A stretch of 14,025 nucleotides of DNA from Cyanobacteria bacterium UBA2566 (lineage in GTDB: Bacteria > Cyanobacteriota > Cyanobacteriia > Cyanobacteriales > Desertifilaceae): the NCBI GenBank assembly GCA_002340255.1, contig DDLS01000073.1, forward strand, positions 1-14,025. Direction: 5' to 3'. The notes under the pieces are model-generated. The model made no database searches and was not told where the DNA came from. It was given only the letters and a program-made list of their open reading frames with translations. Position numbers and translations under genes: made by a program. Shown here in pieces: positions 6,349 through 13,815 of this stretch; position 1 is the first letter of the stretch; each line of letters begins with the position of its first letter.

Positions 6349-6648
6349 TCAACTGCTACCGGTAAAGACAACTTCTGGGAATTTGGCTTGAGCTTCTGAC
6401 ATCGGTCGTTTTTGACCTTCCTCTTGCCAGTAGTTAATCACTTCTGTTGCTTGGTTGAGGAGTCCAACTCGATCGGGCTCATCAATCCAGTGTTTCTCTT
6501 CGAGTTGATCTTTGAGTTGTTGCCAAGCGTCATTACGGGGCCAGAAAAAGTAGCAAGTCAATGGACTCAAGCCTTTCCCTACCACTTGATCGACGGTAAT
6601 AGCAACGTTATCCTCTAACCAGAGAACTTTTAATTGAAATTTTGACAA
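6349..6648 (-). CDS. ycf65: Ycf65 / PSRP-3 family 30S ribosomal protein (cS23)
   Basis: A 99-residue protein of the Ycf65/PSRP-3 family, a small-subunit ribosomal protein found in cyanobacteria and plastids. Family signatures are KVLWLEDNVAITVDQVVGKG near the N-terminus, then SPLTCYFFWPRNDAWQQLKD, GLLNQATEVINYWQEEG, and EAQAKFPEVVF near the end. Length is normal for the family. The start must be TTG at 6648: an in-frame TGA lies immediately upstream, no ATG follows until about residue 83, and GGAGG is spaced 5 bases before the TTG. A consensus -10 TATAAT lies about 45 bp upstream. The gene stands alone, convergent with the ATP synthase operon and divergent from the DUF2808 gene. Confidence 0.93.
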   Translation of the reverse strand: MSKFQLKVLWLEDNVAITVDQVVGKGLSPLTCYFFWPRNDAWQQLKDQLEEKHWIDEPDRVGLLNQATEVINYWQEEGQKRPMSEAQAKFPEVVFTGSS

Positions 6649-6691
6649 TCAAACCTCCAACGCTAGATTGGTTCAACAAATGTAATAGTCT

Positions 6692-6721
6692 ATTATATCG
6701 CACTTTGAACCGTTCTGTTGA
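6692..6721 (-). promoter_or_regulatory. Likely promoter of ycf65
   Basis: On the minus strand a perfect TATAAT (6692-6697) has TCAACA (6716-6721, four of six -35 matches) 18 bp upstream. The predicted mRNA start near 6685 leaves a leader of about 37 nt with GGAGG before the TTG start. Confidence 0.6.
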
Positions 6722-6779
6722 GCTAGGGTAAAATCAGCTAAAACAGGATAAGAGTGGTATGGAGGCAAGGGTATAACAC

Positions 6780-6804
6780 TTCGAGAAGCCGCTTTGCGTC
6801 TACG
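6780..6804. repeat. Short dispersed repeat fragment GAAGCCGCTTTGCGTCTACG
   Basis: The stretch resembles a dispersed cyanobacterial repeat of the form GAAGCCGCTTCGCGTCTAC. Only one copy is in this window, so the call rests on recall of the pattern and is weak. It lies upstream of the DUF2808 gene, within the spurious N-terminal extension of that reading frame. Confidence 0.3.
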
Positions 6805-6868
6805 ATGTCCCCAAAGTTGGCTAATTCTCACCATTGACAAACAGCAAATTATCAATGAGGTAAAGGTA

Positions 6869-7447
6869 ATGGGTAATTCGATACAGTGTTATAAACCATT
6901 GGTGTTGCCGCTTTGCCTTTTGGCATTGACTGTTGGCTCTCCTGGTCTAGCCATTCCCTTATCCTCACCCGTGTATGCGGTTACTCTACGAGATGGAATT
7001 ACAGCCTTTGCGGGAGTACCTCGGTTAATCTCTGTTACTACCACCAATAACACCATTCGCGCTTGGAGTGCCGCCTATTACTTTACTATCGAACTCCCTG
7101 AAGATGCCAGTGAACCCCTCAAGAAGCTAGAAATAACTCAAACTCAAGGGTTTGATGTCCCTCGGTATGAGGCTCAACGGACAAGGGTTTTTGCGGGCGA
7201 TCGCCGGAATCGGGGTAGATCGTTTAGCATAGAAGAGGTGGCGATCGCCCAACGGACTCTTACCCTCACTTTAGAAGAACCCATCCCCCCTGGAACAACA
7301 TTTACCGTTGGATTGTATCCCGTGAGAAATCCCAGTGTAACCGGCGTATATCTATTTGGCATAACCGCCTTTCCCCACGGAGAAAAACCCCAAAAAGCCT
7401 TTCTTGGATTTGGCCGCCTCCATTTTTATCGAACCCCTTGGATTTAA
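6869..7447 (+). CDS. DUF2808 domain secreted protein
   Basis: A 192-residue exported protein of the cyanobacterial DUF2808 family, whose function is unknown. The start is placed at ATG 6869, not at an ATG 75 bp upstream, because GAGG and AAAGG lie just before 6869 and because the protein then begins with a classic signal peptide: a K near the start, the hydrophobic core LVLPLCLLALTVG (residues about 11-23), and likely cleavage after a small-residue site such as GLA or VYA. The mature part is beta-rich with family features such as YYFTIELPEDASEPLKKLEI, GTTFTVGLYPVRNP and GVYLFGITAFPHGE. It is probably periplasmic or surface-bound. It stands alone, divergent from ycf65 and followed by a long gene-free region. 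Confidence 0.85.
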   Translation: MGNSIQCYKPLVLPLCLLALTVGSPGLAIPLSSPVYAVTLRDGITAFAGVPRLISVTTTNNTIRAWSAAYYFTIELPEDASEPLKKLEITQTQGFDVPRYEAQRTRVFAGDRRNRGRSFSIEEVAIAQRTLTLTLEEPIPPGTTFTVGLYPVRNPSVTGVYLFGITAFPHGEKPQKAFLGFGRLHFYRTPWI

Positions 7448-7518
7448 AACCCCGTTCTTCTAGGACAGCTTTTCTAGTTCTCTCATGTCAGGCTGCTAGT
7501 CACGGTGAACGGTCAAGA

Positions 7519-7543
7519 CTCACGGTGGCTTTAGCCTCGTGAG
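7519..7543. repeat. Imperfect hairpin resembling an IS200/IS605-type element end
   Basis: CTCACG-GT-GGCT-TT-AGCC-T-CGTGAG folds into a bulged hairpin. Similar GGCTTTAGCC-centred hairpins are found at the right ends of cyanobacterial IS200/IS605 (TnpB) elements. No transposase gene or partner end is present, so at most this is a remnant. The assignment is a guess from the pattern. Confidence 0.25.
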
Positions 7544-7829
7544 TATATCAACCTCCTTATTTTTAATCCGGGTTAACTCTCTCGACAAGTGGGGTGCATC
7601 ATTAACGCACTCTACTCAAGCGATGGTTTACCTAGCCTTTTGTTAACATTTCTTTAATCATTGGGGATAACAGATGCATTTTCGTCAAAATTCAATCATG
7701 ATGGAAGAATATGGAGCGGCTTGATATAGCGCTTCGCACTCTAGCAATAGGTAATAGCTTATATGGCTGAGAGTCTTAGGCTTCAAGCTGTACTTCATAG
7801 AAGAGAGAATCTGTATATATCCCACGTCT

Positions 7830-7858
7830 TTAAAACCCTACTTCAACCCTTGTATAAT
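7830..7858 (+). promoter_or_regulatory. Promoter of the calcium ATPase gene, nearly touching the start codon
   Basis: TTAAAA (7830-7835, four of six -35 matches), 17 bp and a perfect TATAAT (7853-7858). Transcription should start near 7864-7866, only about 4-6 nt before the ATG at 7870. No Shine-Dalgarno sequence is present in that space, so the mRNA would be nearly leaderless. Confidence 0.6.
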
Positions 7859-7869
7859 ATAAACAGCAA

Positions 7870-10830
7870 ATGACCATTCAAAAACATCAACCTCACCTGG
7901 AAGAGTCAAAACACCTGTGGGGGCTAACAGCGACAGAAGTTGAAGCGAGTCGCCAACGGTATGGACTCAACCTCCTCACCCCACCAGAACCAACGCCTTG
8001 GTGGAAACTTTATCTAGAAAAGTATGAAGACCCTATTATTCGGATTCTAATTGTGGCGGCACTGTTGGCCATGACCATTGGCTTTGTCGATGGAGAATAT
8101 TTGGAAGGTCTGGGGATTCTGATCGCGATTTTTTTAGCGACTACAGTTTCGTTTATCAATGAGTTTAAGGCAACCCAAGAATTTAATATTCTCAACAAAG
8201 TCAATGATGAAGTCCCCATAACTGTAGTCCGCAATAGCATTTTTAGTAAAGTCCCCAAAAAGGAGATTGTCGTTGGAGATGTAGTATTACTTGAAGCCGG
8301 GGATGAAGTCCCTGCTGATGGTTTAGTTATTGGTGCAGTATCGTTTCAGATTAATGAGTCGAGCTTGACTGGGGAAACCCTACCCGTGACTAAGGTGACC
8401 TCTAAGCAGTTGGAGAAAGTGACGGTTAGTTCTACCGCCTATCCTCCAGATCAGGTGATGCGAGGAACTATCGTTGTAGATGGCCATGGCATTATGGAGG
8501 TAATTGCCATCGGCGATCAAACAGAAATTGGACGCACTGCACGGGCGGCGGCGGGGCCAACAGAAGAAAAAACGCCCTTGAATCAACAACTCGATCGCCT
8601 GAGTCAGTTGATTGGGGTTTGTGGGTTGTTGATTGCTGTTTTAATTGATTCGGCCTTAATTGTACGGGGTATTTTGGCAGATGAATTTAATCTCAGTGGC
8701 CAACAGTGGTATGTGACCAGTTTAGTTATTCTGAGCGTGACGATCGCCTTAACTAAGGTTTGGTTACCCATTGTCTATCAAGGATTGAGCTTGATTAAAC
8801 CCCAGATGAAATCCCCAGAATGGTTAGAAGATGAGGGTTTACTTGCATGGCTCAAAAGTTTGGCCATCGGAGTATTGGTGCTAGCGGGTGGATTGGGCAT
8901 CGGTTGGCTGTTTAACTGGGTTCCGCCAACACCGCAAACTTGGATAACCGCAGAAGCGGCCACGTCCCTACTAACCTATTTTATGATTGCTGTAGCGGTG
9001 ATTGTGGTGGCGGTTCCCGAAGGCTTACCCTTAAGTGTGGTTTTGAGTCTGGCTTATAGTATGCGACGCATGACTCGGCAAAATGCCCTGGTGCGGCAAA
9101 TGCAAGCGTGTGAGACGATTGGGGCAACTACGGTGATCTGTTCCGATAAGACGGGAACCTTGACTCTAAATAAGATGCAAGTGAGTGAGGCTTGTTTTGG
9201 AGGAGACTTAGATCTGATGGCTGAGGCGATCGCCATTAATAGTACCGCTAATTTACAGCGCAGTTGCAACCTTAATTTAGGCCAAGAAGAGGTTATACCG
9301 ATTGGCGATCCTACTGAAGGAGCGCTGCTCTTATGGTTAGACGATCAGCAGCATAACTATGAACAAGAACGGGAAAGTTTTCGCACTTTAAACCAGTTAA
9401 CTTTTTCCCCAGAACGGAAATATATGGCCACCTTGGGTTATTCTCGCCATCGCGCCAGCGATGCGGAGCCTTCTCGCCCAATTATTCACATTAAAGGCGC
9501 GCCAGAAATTGTGTTAGCCCAATGTAGCCATATTCTGACCGAAAAAGGGGTGCAGCCGATTCCCAGCCATAGCGCGATCGCCCAAAATATGCAAACCTAC
9601 GAAGCCCATGGCATGAGGCTGTTAGGATTTGCCTATCGGGATAACTTAACCCTCCCCTATCCTGAAGCAGAAATTGAGATTGAACGGCTCATGAGCCAAC
9701 CCATGATTTGGTTAGGCTTTGTGGCTATTGCTGACCCCATTCGCCCCGATGTACCCAGAGCGATTAAAACCTGTCAACGGGCCCATGTGGGCGTTAAAAT
9801 TGTCACTGGTGATAATCCCAACACCTCCAAATATATCGCTCGTCAAATTGGCTTAATCACCGATGAGGATGGCCCAGAATGCTTTTTAACGGGTCAAGAC
9901 TTTGCCCAACTTGACGACGAGGAAGCGCGAAGGGCTGTTCGGGACTTAAAAGTCCTCTCTCGTGCCCGTCCTGCCGACAAACAACGATTGGTAAAACTTT
10001 TACAAGAAAATGGCGAAGTCATCGCAGTTACCGGAGATGGCACTAACGACGCACCTGCCCTTAATCAAGCGCAAGTGGGATTAGCAATGGGTCAAGAAAG
10101 TACCTCAGTAGCCAAAGAAGCCAGTGATATTATTATCCTGGATCACTCCTTTAAGAGTATCGAAAATGCTGTCATGTGGGGGCGATCGCTCTATCAAAAT
10201 ATTCAAAAATTTATCCTGTTTCAGCTCACCATTAATGTGGCTGCCTGTGGCATTGCCCTACTCGGCCCCTTTATCAACATCAATTTACCCTTAACTGTCA
10301 CCCAACTGTTATGGGTCAACCTCATTATGGATACCTTTGCCGCTCTCGCTTTGGCCACCGATCCCCCCAACCCGATGGTTATGCGCCATCCTCCTCGCAA
10401 CCCGAAATCCTTTATCATCACGCCATCAATGGCTAAACAACTCTTATCGGTGGCCTTTGTCTTCCTGATCTTTTTTGTCGCCTTTCTGCTCTATATTCAG
10501 CAAGATGGAATGGTTGACCCCTATGAACTCTCCCTCTTCTTTACCACCTTTGTCATGGTCAACTGGTGGAATTTATTTAATGCTAAATGCTTTGGCTTAA
10601 AAGATTCCGTCTTCAAAAACTTACCCGATAATCCTGGCTTTTTAATTATTTCTGCGGTAATCCTGTTTGGACAAATTATCATTGTTCAATGGGGCGATGG
10701 TTTCTTTAGAACGGTTCCCCTCCATCTCCAGGATTGGTTAGTAATTTGGGGTGGAACCTCCATTATTCTTTGGGTGGGAGAACTCGGGCGATTATTGGCT
10801 CGTATCCGTAGCGAAATGGCACAAAATTAG
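7870..10830 (+). CDS. Calcium-transporting P-type ATPase, type IIB (PMCA-like)
   Basis: A 986-residue membrane pump that most likely exports Ca2+ at the expense of ATP. In order: cytoplasmic N-terminus, M1-M2 (about 55-95), actuator domain with TGET at 167-170, M3 (about 247-268), M4 with PEGLP at 383-387, phosphorylated D426 in DKTGTLT, nucleotide-binding domain with KGAPE at 542-546, hinge TGDGTND at 721-727, then M5-M10. The residues VAVPEGLPLSVVLSLAYSMR and NLIMD (817-821) and the Ala at 792, where two-calcium SERCA pumps have Glu, point to the single-site PMCA type rather than PacL/SERCA. No calmodulin-binding tail is seen. Two extra hydrophobic stretches (about 282-307 and 327-350) lie between M3 and M4. 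The gene appears monocistronic with its own promoter. Ion specificity is inferred from motifs. Confidence 0.92.
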   Translation: MTIQKHQPHLEESKHLWGLTATEVEASRQRYGLNLLTPPEPTPWWKLYLEKYEDPIIRILIVAALLAMTIGFVDGEYLEGLGILIAIFLATTVSFINEFKATQEFNILNKVNDEVPITVVRNSIFSKVPKKEIVVGDVVLLEAGDEVPADGLVIGAVSFQINESSLTGETLPVTKVTSKQLEKVTVSSTAYPPDQVMRGTIVVDGHGIMEVIAIGDQTEIGRTARAAAGPTEEKTPLNQQLDRLSQLIGVCGLLIAVLIDSALIVRGILADEFNLSGQQWYVTSLVILSVTIALTKVWLPIVYQGLSLIKPQMKSPEWLEDEGLLAWLKSLAIGVLVLAGGLGIGWLFNWVPPTPQTWITAEAATSLLTYFMIAVAVIVVAVPEGLPLSVVLSLAYSMRRMTRQNALVRQMQACETIGATTVICSDKTGTLTLNKMQVSEACFGGDLDLMAEAIAINSTANLQRSCNLNLGQEEVIPIGDPTEGALLLWLDDQQHNYEQERESFRTLNQLTFSPERKYMATLGYSRHRASDAEPSRPIIHIKGAPEIVLAQCSHILTEKGVQPIPSHSAIAQNMQTYEAHGMRLLGFAYRDNLTLPYPEAEIEIERLMSQPMIWLGFVAIADPIRPDVPRAIKTCQRAHVGVKIVTGDNPNTSKYIARQIGLITDEDGPECFLTGQDFAQLDDEEARRAVRDLKVLSRARPADKQRLVKLLQENGEVIAVTGDGTNDAPALNQAQVGLAMGQESTSVAKEASDIIILDHSFKSIENAVMWGRSLYQNIQKFILFQLTINVAACGIALLGPFININLPLTVTQLLWVNLIMDTFAALALATDPPNPMVMRHPPRNPKSFIITPSMAKQLLSVAFVFLIFFVAFLLYIQQDGMVDPYELSLFFTTFVMVNWWNLFNAKCFGLKDSVFKNLPDNPGFLIISAVILFGQIIIVQWGDGFFRTVPLHLQDWLVIWGGTSIILWVGELGRLLARIRSEMAQN

Positions 10831-10834
10831 GGGA

Positions 10835-10990
10835 TGACACGGAGAAACGGGGACGCGGGGACGCGGAGAAGGGATAGTTTTATAGAATTTAGGCCTATCT
10901 GAAGGTCTCTGGATGCACAATCGGAGAAAATCATTCAATTGTAAGATCCCCCTATCTCCCTATCCCCCCATTACGCATTACCCATTACCG
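10835..10990. repeat. Octamer tandem repeat and pyrimidine-rich/CATTACC repeats
   Basis: CGGGGACG occurs twice in tandem (10848-10863), flanked by GGAGAA units, closely resembling the block at 3851-3896. At 10946-10966 a CCCCCTATCTCCCTAT stretch gives the complementary-type sequence, followed by ATTACGC/ATTACCC/ATTACCG units (about 10970-10989). These repeats fill most of the gap between the calcium ATPase gene and the HTH-GrpE-like gene. No terminator hairpin with a T-run was found after the ATPase. Confidence 0.6.
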
Positions 10991-11003
10991 CGCGAAGCAA
11001 TAC

Positions 11004-11627
11004 ATGACTGAAGTAGACGAAAAATTTCCTTTGAATTCTATTCTTCAACCTTTAATGGAAAAGGTGGGTTTAAACTCTTGGACAGCCTTGAGTCAAAGTT
11101 CAGGAGTGTCGATAAAACAATTGCGGCGCATCCGTCAAGGTAAAATCGACGATCTGAAAATGAGTACGTTGCGGCAATTAGCGACAGCGTTACACATTGG
11201 TGCGCCAGAATTGTTATCTGCTCTTGGACAATTGCCCGATCCAGTAACTGAATTGCGGCAAGAATACGATCGCCTTCAACTACAACTCAAACAACAACAT
11301 CAAGAGCTAAAAGAGGGTTTTGAGCGAGAAAGTTTAGACCAGTTAGAATCTTGGTTGCGCTATTGGCCGATCGCCGTGGCTAAAGTGGAACAGCAAGCCA
11401 ATATCAAACCCAGTAATTTGGTGAAACTGGTCAAACCCGTTGAGCATCTCGTGCAAAGTTGGGGGTTAGAAGCAATAGGAGCAGTTGGCGATCGCATTCC
11501 CTACGATCCTCAATGGCATCAACTCACCCAGGGAAGAGCCGAGCTAGGAAGCTTAGTTACTGTGGTGATGCCAGGATATCGCTATCAGCAAAAGTTGCTG
11601 TTTCGTGCGGAAGTATCCATCAGTTGA
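11004..11627 (+). CDS. HTH / coiled-coil / GrpE-like domain protein
   Basis: A 207-residue cytoplasmic protein with three parts. Residues about 12-72 look like an Xre-type helix-turn-helix (SWTALSQSSGVSIKQLRRIR, then STLRQLATALHI). Residues 81-116 are charged and Gln-rich (RLQLQLKQQHQELKEGFE) and likely a coiled coil. Residues about 150-205 resemble the C-terminal beta domain of GrpE, the DnaK nucleotide-exchange factor: GDRIPYDPQWHQLTQG, then GSLVTVVMPGYRYQQKLLFRAEV. The coiled coil plus beta domain matches GrpE architecture in miniature. I infer a DnaK-related cofactor or a chaperone-linked regulator; DNA binding is not proven. The ATG at 11004 lacks a clear Shine-Dalgarno sequence (only GAAG about 8 bp upstream). 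Repeats fill the upstream gap. Convergent with tilS. Confidence 0.7.
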   Translation: MTEVDEKFPLNSILQPLMEKVGLNSWTALSQSSGVSIKQLRRIRQGKIDDLKMSTLRQLATALHIGAPELLSALGQLPDPVTELRQEYDRLQLQLKQQHQELKEGFERESLDQLESWLRYWPIAVAKVEQQANIKPSNLVKLVKPVEHLVQSWGLEAIGAVGDRIPYDPQWHQLTQGRAELGSLVTVVMPGYRYQQKLLFRAEVSIS

Positions 11628-11732
11628 AAAGTGTATCGGGAGCATCAGAGTCAACTCTCTAAGTTGAGTTGAGCTACCCTCTCTCTATGTATCAGAAAGA
11701 TTGATTGATACTAATCTATTGACAGTTTTTAT

Positions 11733-12719
11733 TTACAATTTCAATTCAATCCAGGGATGATGGACACAGGCAATCCTCCCGCCGGGAAAGGGATCGGTTT
11801 GGGAGCGGTTGGGCGCGGCGATTAGATGGGTAACTTTTTCGACTTGGGCAAAGTTGGGGGCATGGGGTAGCCATTGCATCAGAAATTGGCGGATGACACG
11901 CCGTTGTAAGGATAGGGGCACGTCTGCGAGCAGTTGGCGGTTGAGTTTCGGTAAGTCGGGTTGACTAACTTGGGTATAAAGAGTTGTCGCGATGGATTCG
12001 AGATACTCAACATCGGCATCTAGGAGTTCGGCCGTGGTGGCGAGATGGGTTTGGACTTGGGGATTAATGGCTTCTAGGGCAGGGATGAGGTGCAATCTGA
12101 TCTGGTTACGGGTGTAGCGGGTGTCTTGATTGGTGGAATCTTCCCAGATGGGGAGGTGGAAGTGTTGGCAAAATTGGGCGGTTTGCGATCGCCCAATTTC
12201 CAGCATCGGACGCACCAGTTGCACGTTTTCTGTCAGGGGACGCTGCCAAGTCGGAGCTGCGAGTCCATCGAGTCCACTGCCGCGAATCAGGTTATGCAGC
12301 AGGGTTTCGGCGCGATCGCTCTTGGTATGACCCGTCACAATCCTGGAAAACCCATGGGTTTCAGCTAGTGCTATCAAGGCATGATAACGCCAGGAACGGG
12401 CAGCAGCTTCCCCTTGAAGGGGCTGTTCTGCGGTTTTTTGATAAAATGAAAGGTTCCATTGCCCAGCCATCTCTGAGACCTGCTGGGCGTTGGCCGCCGA
12501 ATCCGATCGCATTTGATGGTCGCAGTGGGCAACAGCTAAGTGCCATCTCCACTTGGGTTGCAAGTCTAGGAGCAGTTTCAGGAGGCAAACAGAATCTTGA
12601 CCTCCCGAAACGGCTACCAACAAGGATTCTTGGGGGGGGAGCAGTTGGGGGCGCGATCGCAATGTCCCCTGGAACTTGGCATGTAAATCAGTCCAATCTG
12701 GTTTAGAAGAACCAGCCAT
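11733..12719 (-). CDS. tilS: tRNA(Ile)-lysidine synthetase
   Basis: A 328-residue enzyme that attaches lysine to C34 of the CAU-anticodon tRNA-Ile using ATP, so that the tRNA reads AUA codons. It shows the PP-loop SGGQDS at 38-43, then HLAVAHCDHQMRSDS and the family motif GHTKSDRAETLLHNLIRGSGLDGL, plus WEDSTNQDTRYTRNQIR further on. The C-terminus is shorter than in E. coli TilS, which has an extra domain. The start is ATG 12719 (MAGSSKPDW): an earlier in-frame ATG at 12839 would add 40 residues that merely read the end of ccsA in another frame, while AAAGGG lies 10 bases before 12719. The first 17 bases overlap the end of ccsA, suggesting translational coupling in a ccsA-tilS operon. Confidence 0.94.
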   Translation of the reverse strand: MAGSSKPDWTDLHAKFQGTLRSRPQLLPPQESLLVAVSGGQDSVCLLKLLLDLQPKWRWHLAVAHCDHQMRSDSAANAQQVSEMAGQWNLSFYQKTAEQPLQGEAAARSWRYHALIALAETHGFSRIVTGHTKSDRAETLLHNLIRGSGLDGLAAPTWQRPLTENVQLVRPMLEIGRSQTAQFCQHFHLPIWEDSTNQDTRYTRNQIRLHLIPALEAINPQVQTHLATTAELLDADVEYLESIATTLYTQVSQPDLPKLNRQLLADVPLSLQRRVIRQFLMQWLPHAPNFAQVEKVTHLIAAPNRSQTDPFPGGRIACVHHPWIELKL

Positions 12720-13719
12720 AGGAATGCAACCCTTTGCCCAATAGATTAACGCCCATGTAGCACACCCAGACGACACAGAAACCAGCAGCGGCAAGAATGG
12801 CAGGACGGCGACCTTGCCAGCCTTTGGTAATGCGAGCATGGAGATAGGCAGCGAACACCAGCCAGGCGATCAAGGCCCAGGTTTCTTTGGGGTCCCAACT
12901 CCAGTACGATCCCCAAGCTTCATTCGCCCAAACTCCTCCAGCGATGATGCCGATAGTCAGTAAGGGAAAACCCAGTCCGATCATCCGGTAGCTGATATTG
13001 TCCAAAACTTGGGCAAGACTCAAGGTTTCTGGCGACCAAGTGGGAGTCGTTTCGAGGGCGATTCGCTCTAAAGTGGTAACCCCTTGACTCCGTTCGGCGA
13101 TCACGCTGCCATTGCTGCTGAACTGAACAGCAGGTAGATCGGAGACGGTTTCCATCTGATTCAGAGGCGTTTGGCGACGGTTGCCATTGCCGTAGGAGCT
13201 ACCGGCAAGGCTCACGGCTTGACCTCGCGTGACGATTAAAAAGGCGATCGCTAACAGGGAACCCACCATCAAACAGGCATAGCTCAGAAGCATGACACTC
13301 ACATGCATCATCAGCCAATTGGACTGAAGCGCTGGTACAAGGGGTTCCGCCACCTGCATCGTATCCGGTAAAGAGAGGGCAGCAAAGGCGGTAATGCCCA
13401 TGGCAACGGGTGAAGCCACTGCACCCACCCACCGGGAACGGCTCAGATATTCAGCCAACAGATGGGTGGCGGTGAGTCCCCAAGCAATAAAAAATAGGGA
13501 TTCGTAGAGGTTACTGAGGGGAAAGTATCCTGCTTCGATCCAACGAGCGCCAAGTAAGGAAGCAATAGAGAGATTGGCGATCGCCATCCCTGCGGTTCCC
13601 AAGGCAGGTAAATAGGGGATTCTCGGAAAGGCCATCCCGGACCAATAGAGTAACATGGTCACCAAAAGGACGGCAAAGCTTAGATTATCCAAGCTATTCT
13701 GGAGCGCGACCAGATCCAT
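12703..13719 (-). CDS. ccsA: System II cytochrome c biogenesis protein CcsA (WWD haem handler)
   Basis: A 338-residue multi-pass membrane protein (some databases call this family CcsB). With Ccs1 it brings haem across the thylakoid/cytoplasmic membrane and attaches it to apocytochromes c, such as cytochromes f and c6. The tryptophan-rich WWD motif WGSYWSWDPKETWALIAW lies at 269-286. Conserved haem-handling histidines are H139 (WLMMHV), H294 (YLHAR) and H332 (GLHSYG). About eight hydrophobic segments are seen (near 13-30, 42-58, 72-90, 98-116, 135-163, 246-264, 281-294 and 307-328). Residues about 166-235 form a hydrophilic, poorly conserved loop. GGGAG precedes the ATG by about 12 bases. It is the upstream gene of a pair with tilS. 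The partner ccs1 is not in this window. Confidence 0.95.
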   Translation of the reverse strand: MDLVALQNSLDNLSFAVLLVTMLLYWSGMAFPRIPYLPALGTAGMAIANLSIASLLGARWIEAGYFPLSNLYESLFFIAWGLTATHLLAEYLSRSRWVGAVASPVAMGITAFAALSLPDTMQVAEPLVPALQSNWLMMHVSVMLLSYACLMVGSLLAIAFLIVTRGQAVSLAGSSYGNGNRRQTPLNQMETVSDLPAVQFSSNGSVIAERSQGVTTLERIALETTPTWSPETLSLAQVLDNISYRMIGLGFPLLTIGIIAGGVWANEAWGSYWSWDPKETWALIAWLVFAAYLHARITKGWQGRRPAILAAAGFCVVWVCYMGVNLLGKGLHSYGWFF

Positions 13720-13815
13720 TATGTTGTATTTCTCCCAATATTAAGGTGTTCTCTTCTTTTAGATCCTATCGGAAATGGAGTCAATGATCAGCTCTCAAGC
13801 AATACGGTGCTTTCT

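Larger units (their letters stand above)
7448..7869. other. Gene-free region with repeat remnants and the calcium ATPase promoter
   Basis: This stretch of 422 bp has no plausible gene on either strand; the longest frames I noted are under 20 codons. It contains a hairpin with two stem segments, CTCACG...CGTGAG around GGCTTTAGCC (7519-7543), with the 7-mer CACGGTG repeated 20 bp upstream. There is also a degraded GGTGC...GCAC palindrome (7593-7610) and the dispersed-type motif AGCGCTTCGC (7728-7737), which is found again at the right window edge. The last 40 bp hold a consensus-like promoter. Confidence 0.6.

Noticed and set aside
6794..6868. Upstream start for the DUF2808 protein
   Set aside because: It would place 25 charged and polar residues before the signal peptide; the ATG at 6869 has its own Shine-Dalgarno sequence and a proper signal peptide.
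11651..11711. Small inverted repeats in the gap between the HTH-GrpE-like gene and tilS as terminators
   Set aside because: TCAACT/AGTTGA and GTATCA/TGATAC stems are only 6 bp and lack a T-run directly after them; too weak to call.
12368..12706. A 112-codon plus-strand frame over tilS
   Set aside because: Antisense to the PP-loop region of tilS, where the minus strand encodes clear catalytic motifs.
12720..12839. Longer tilS start at 12839
   Set aside because: The 40 added residues come from reading ccsA in a shifted frame, and the ATG at 12719 has a better ribosome site and gives the usual TilS N-terminus.
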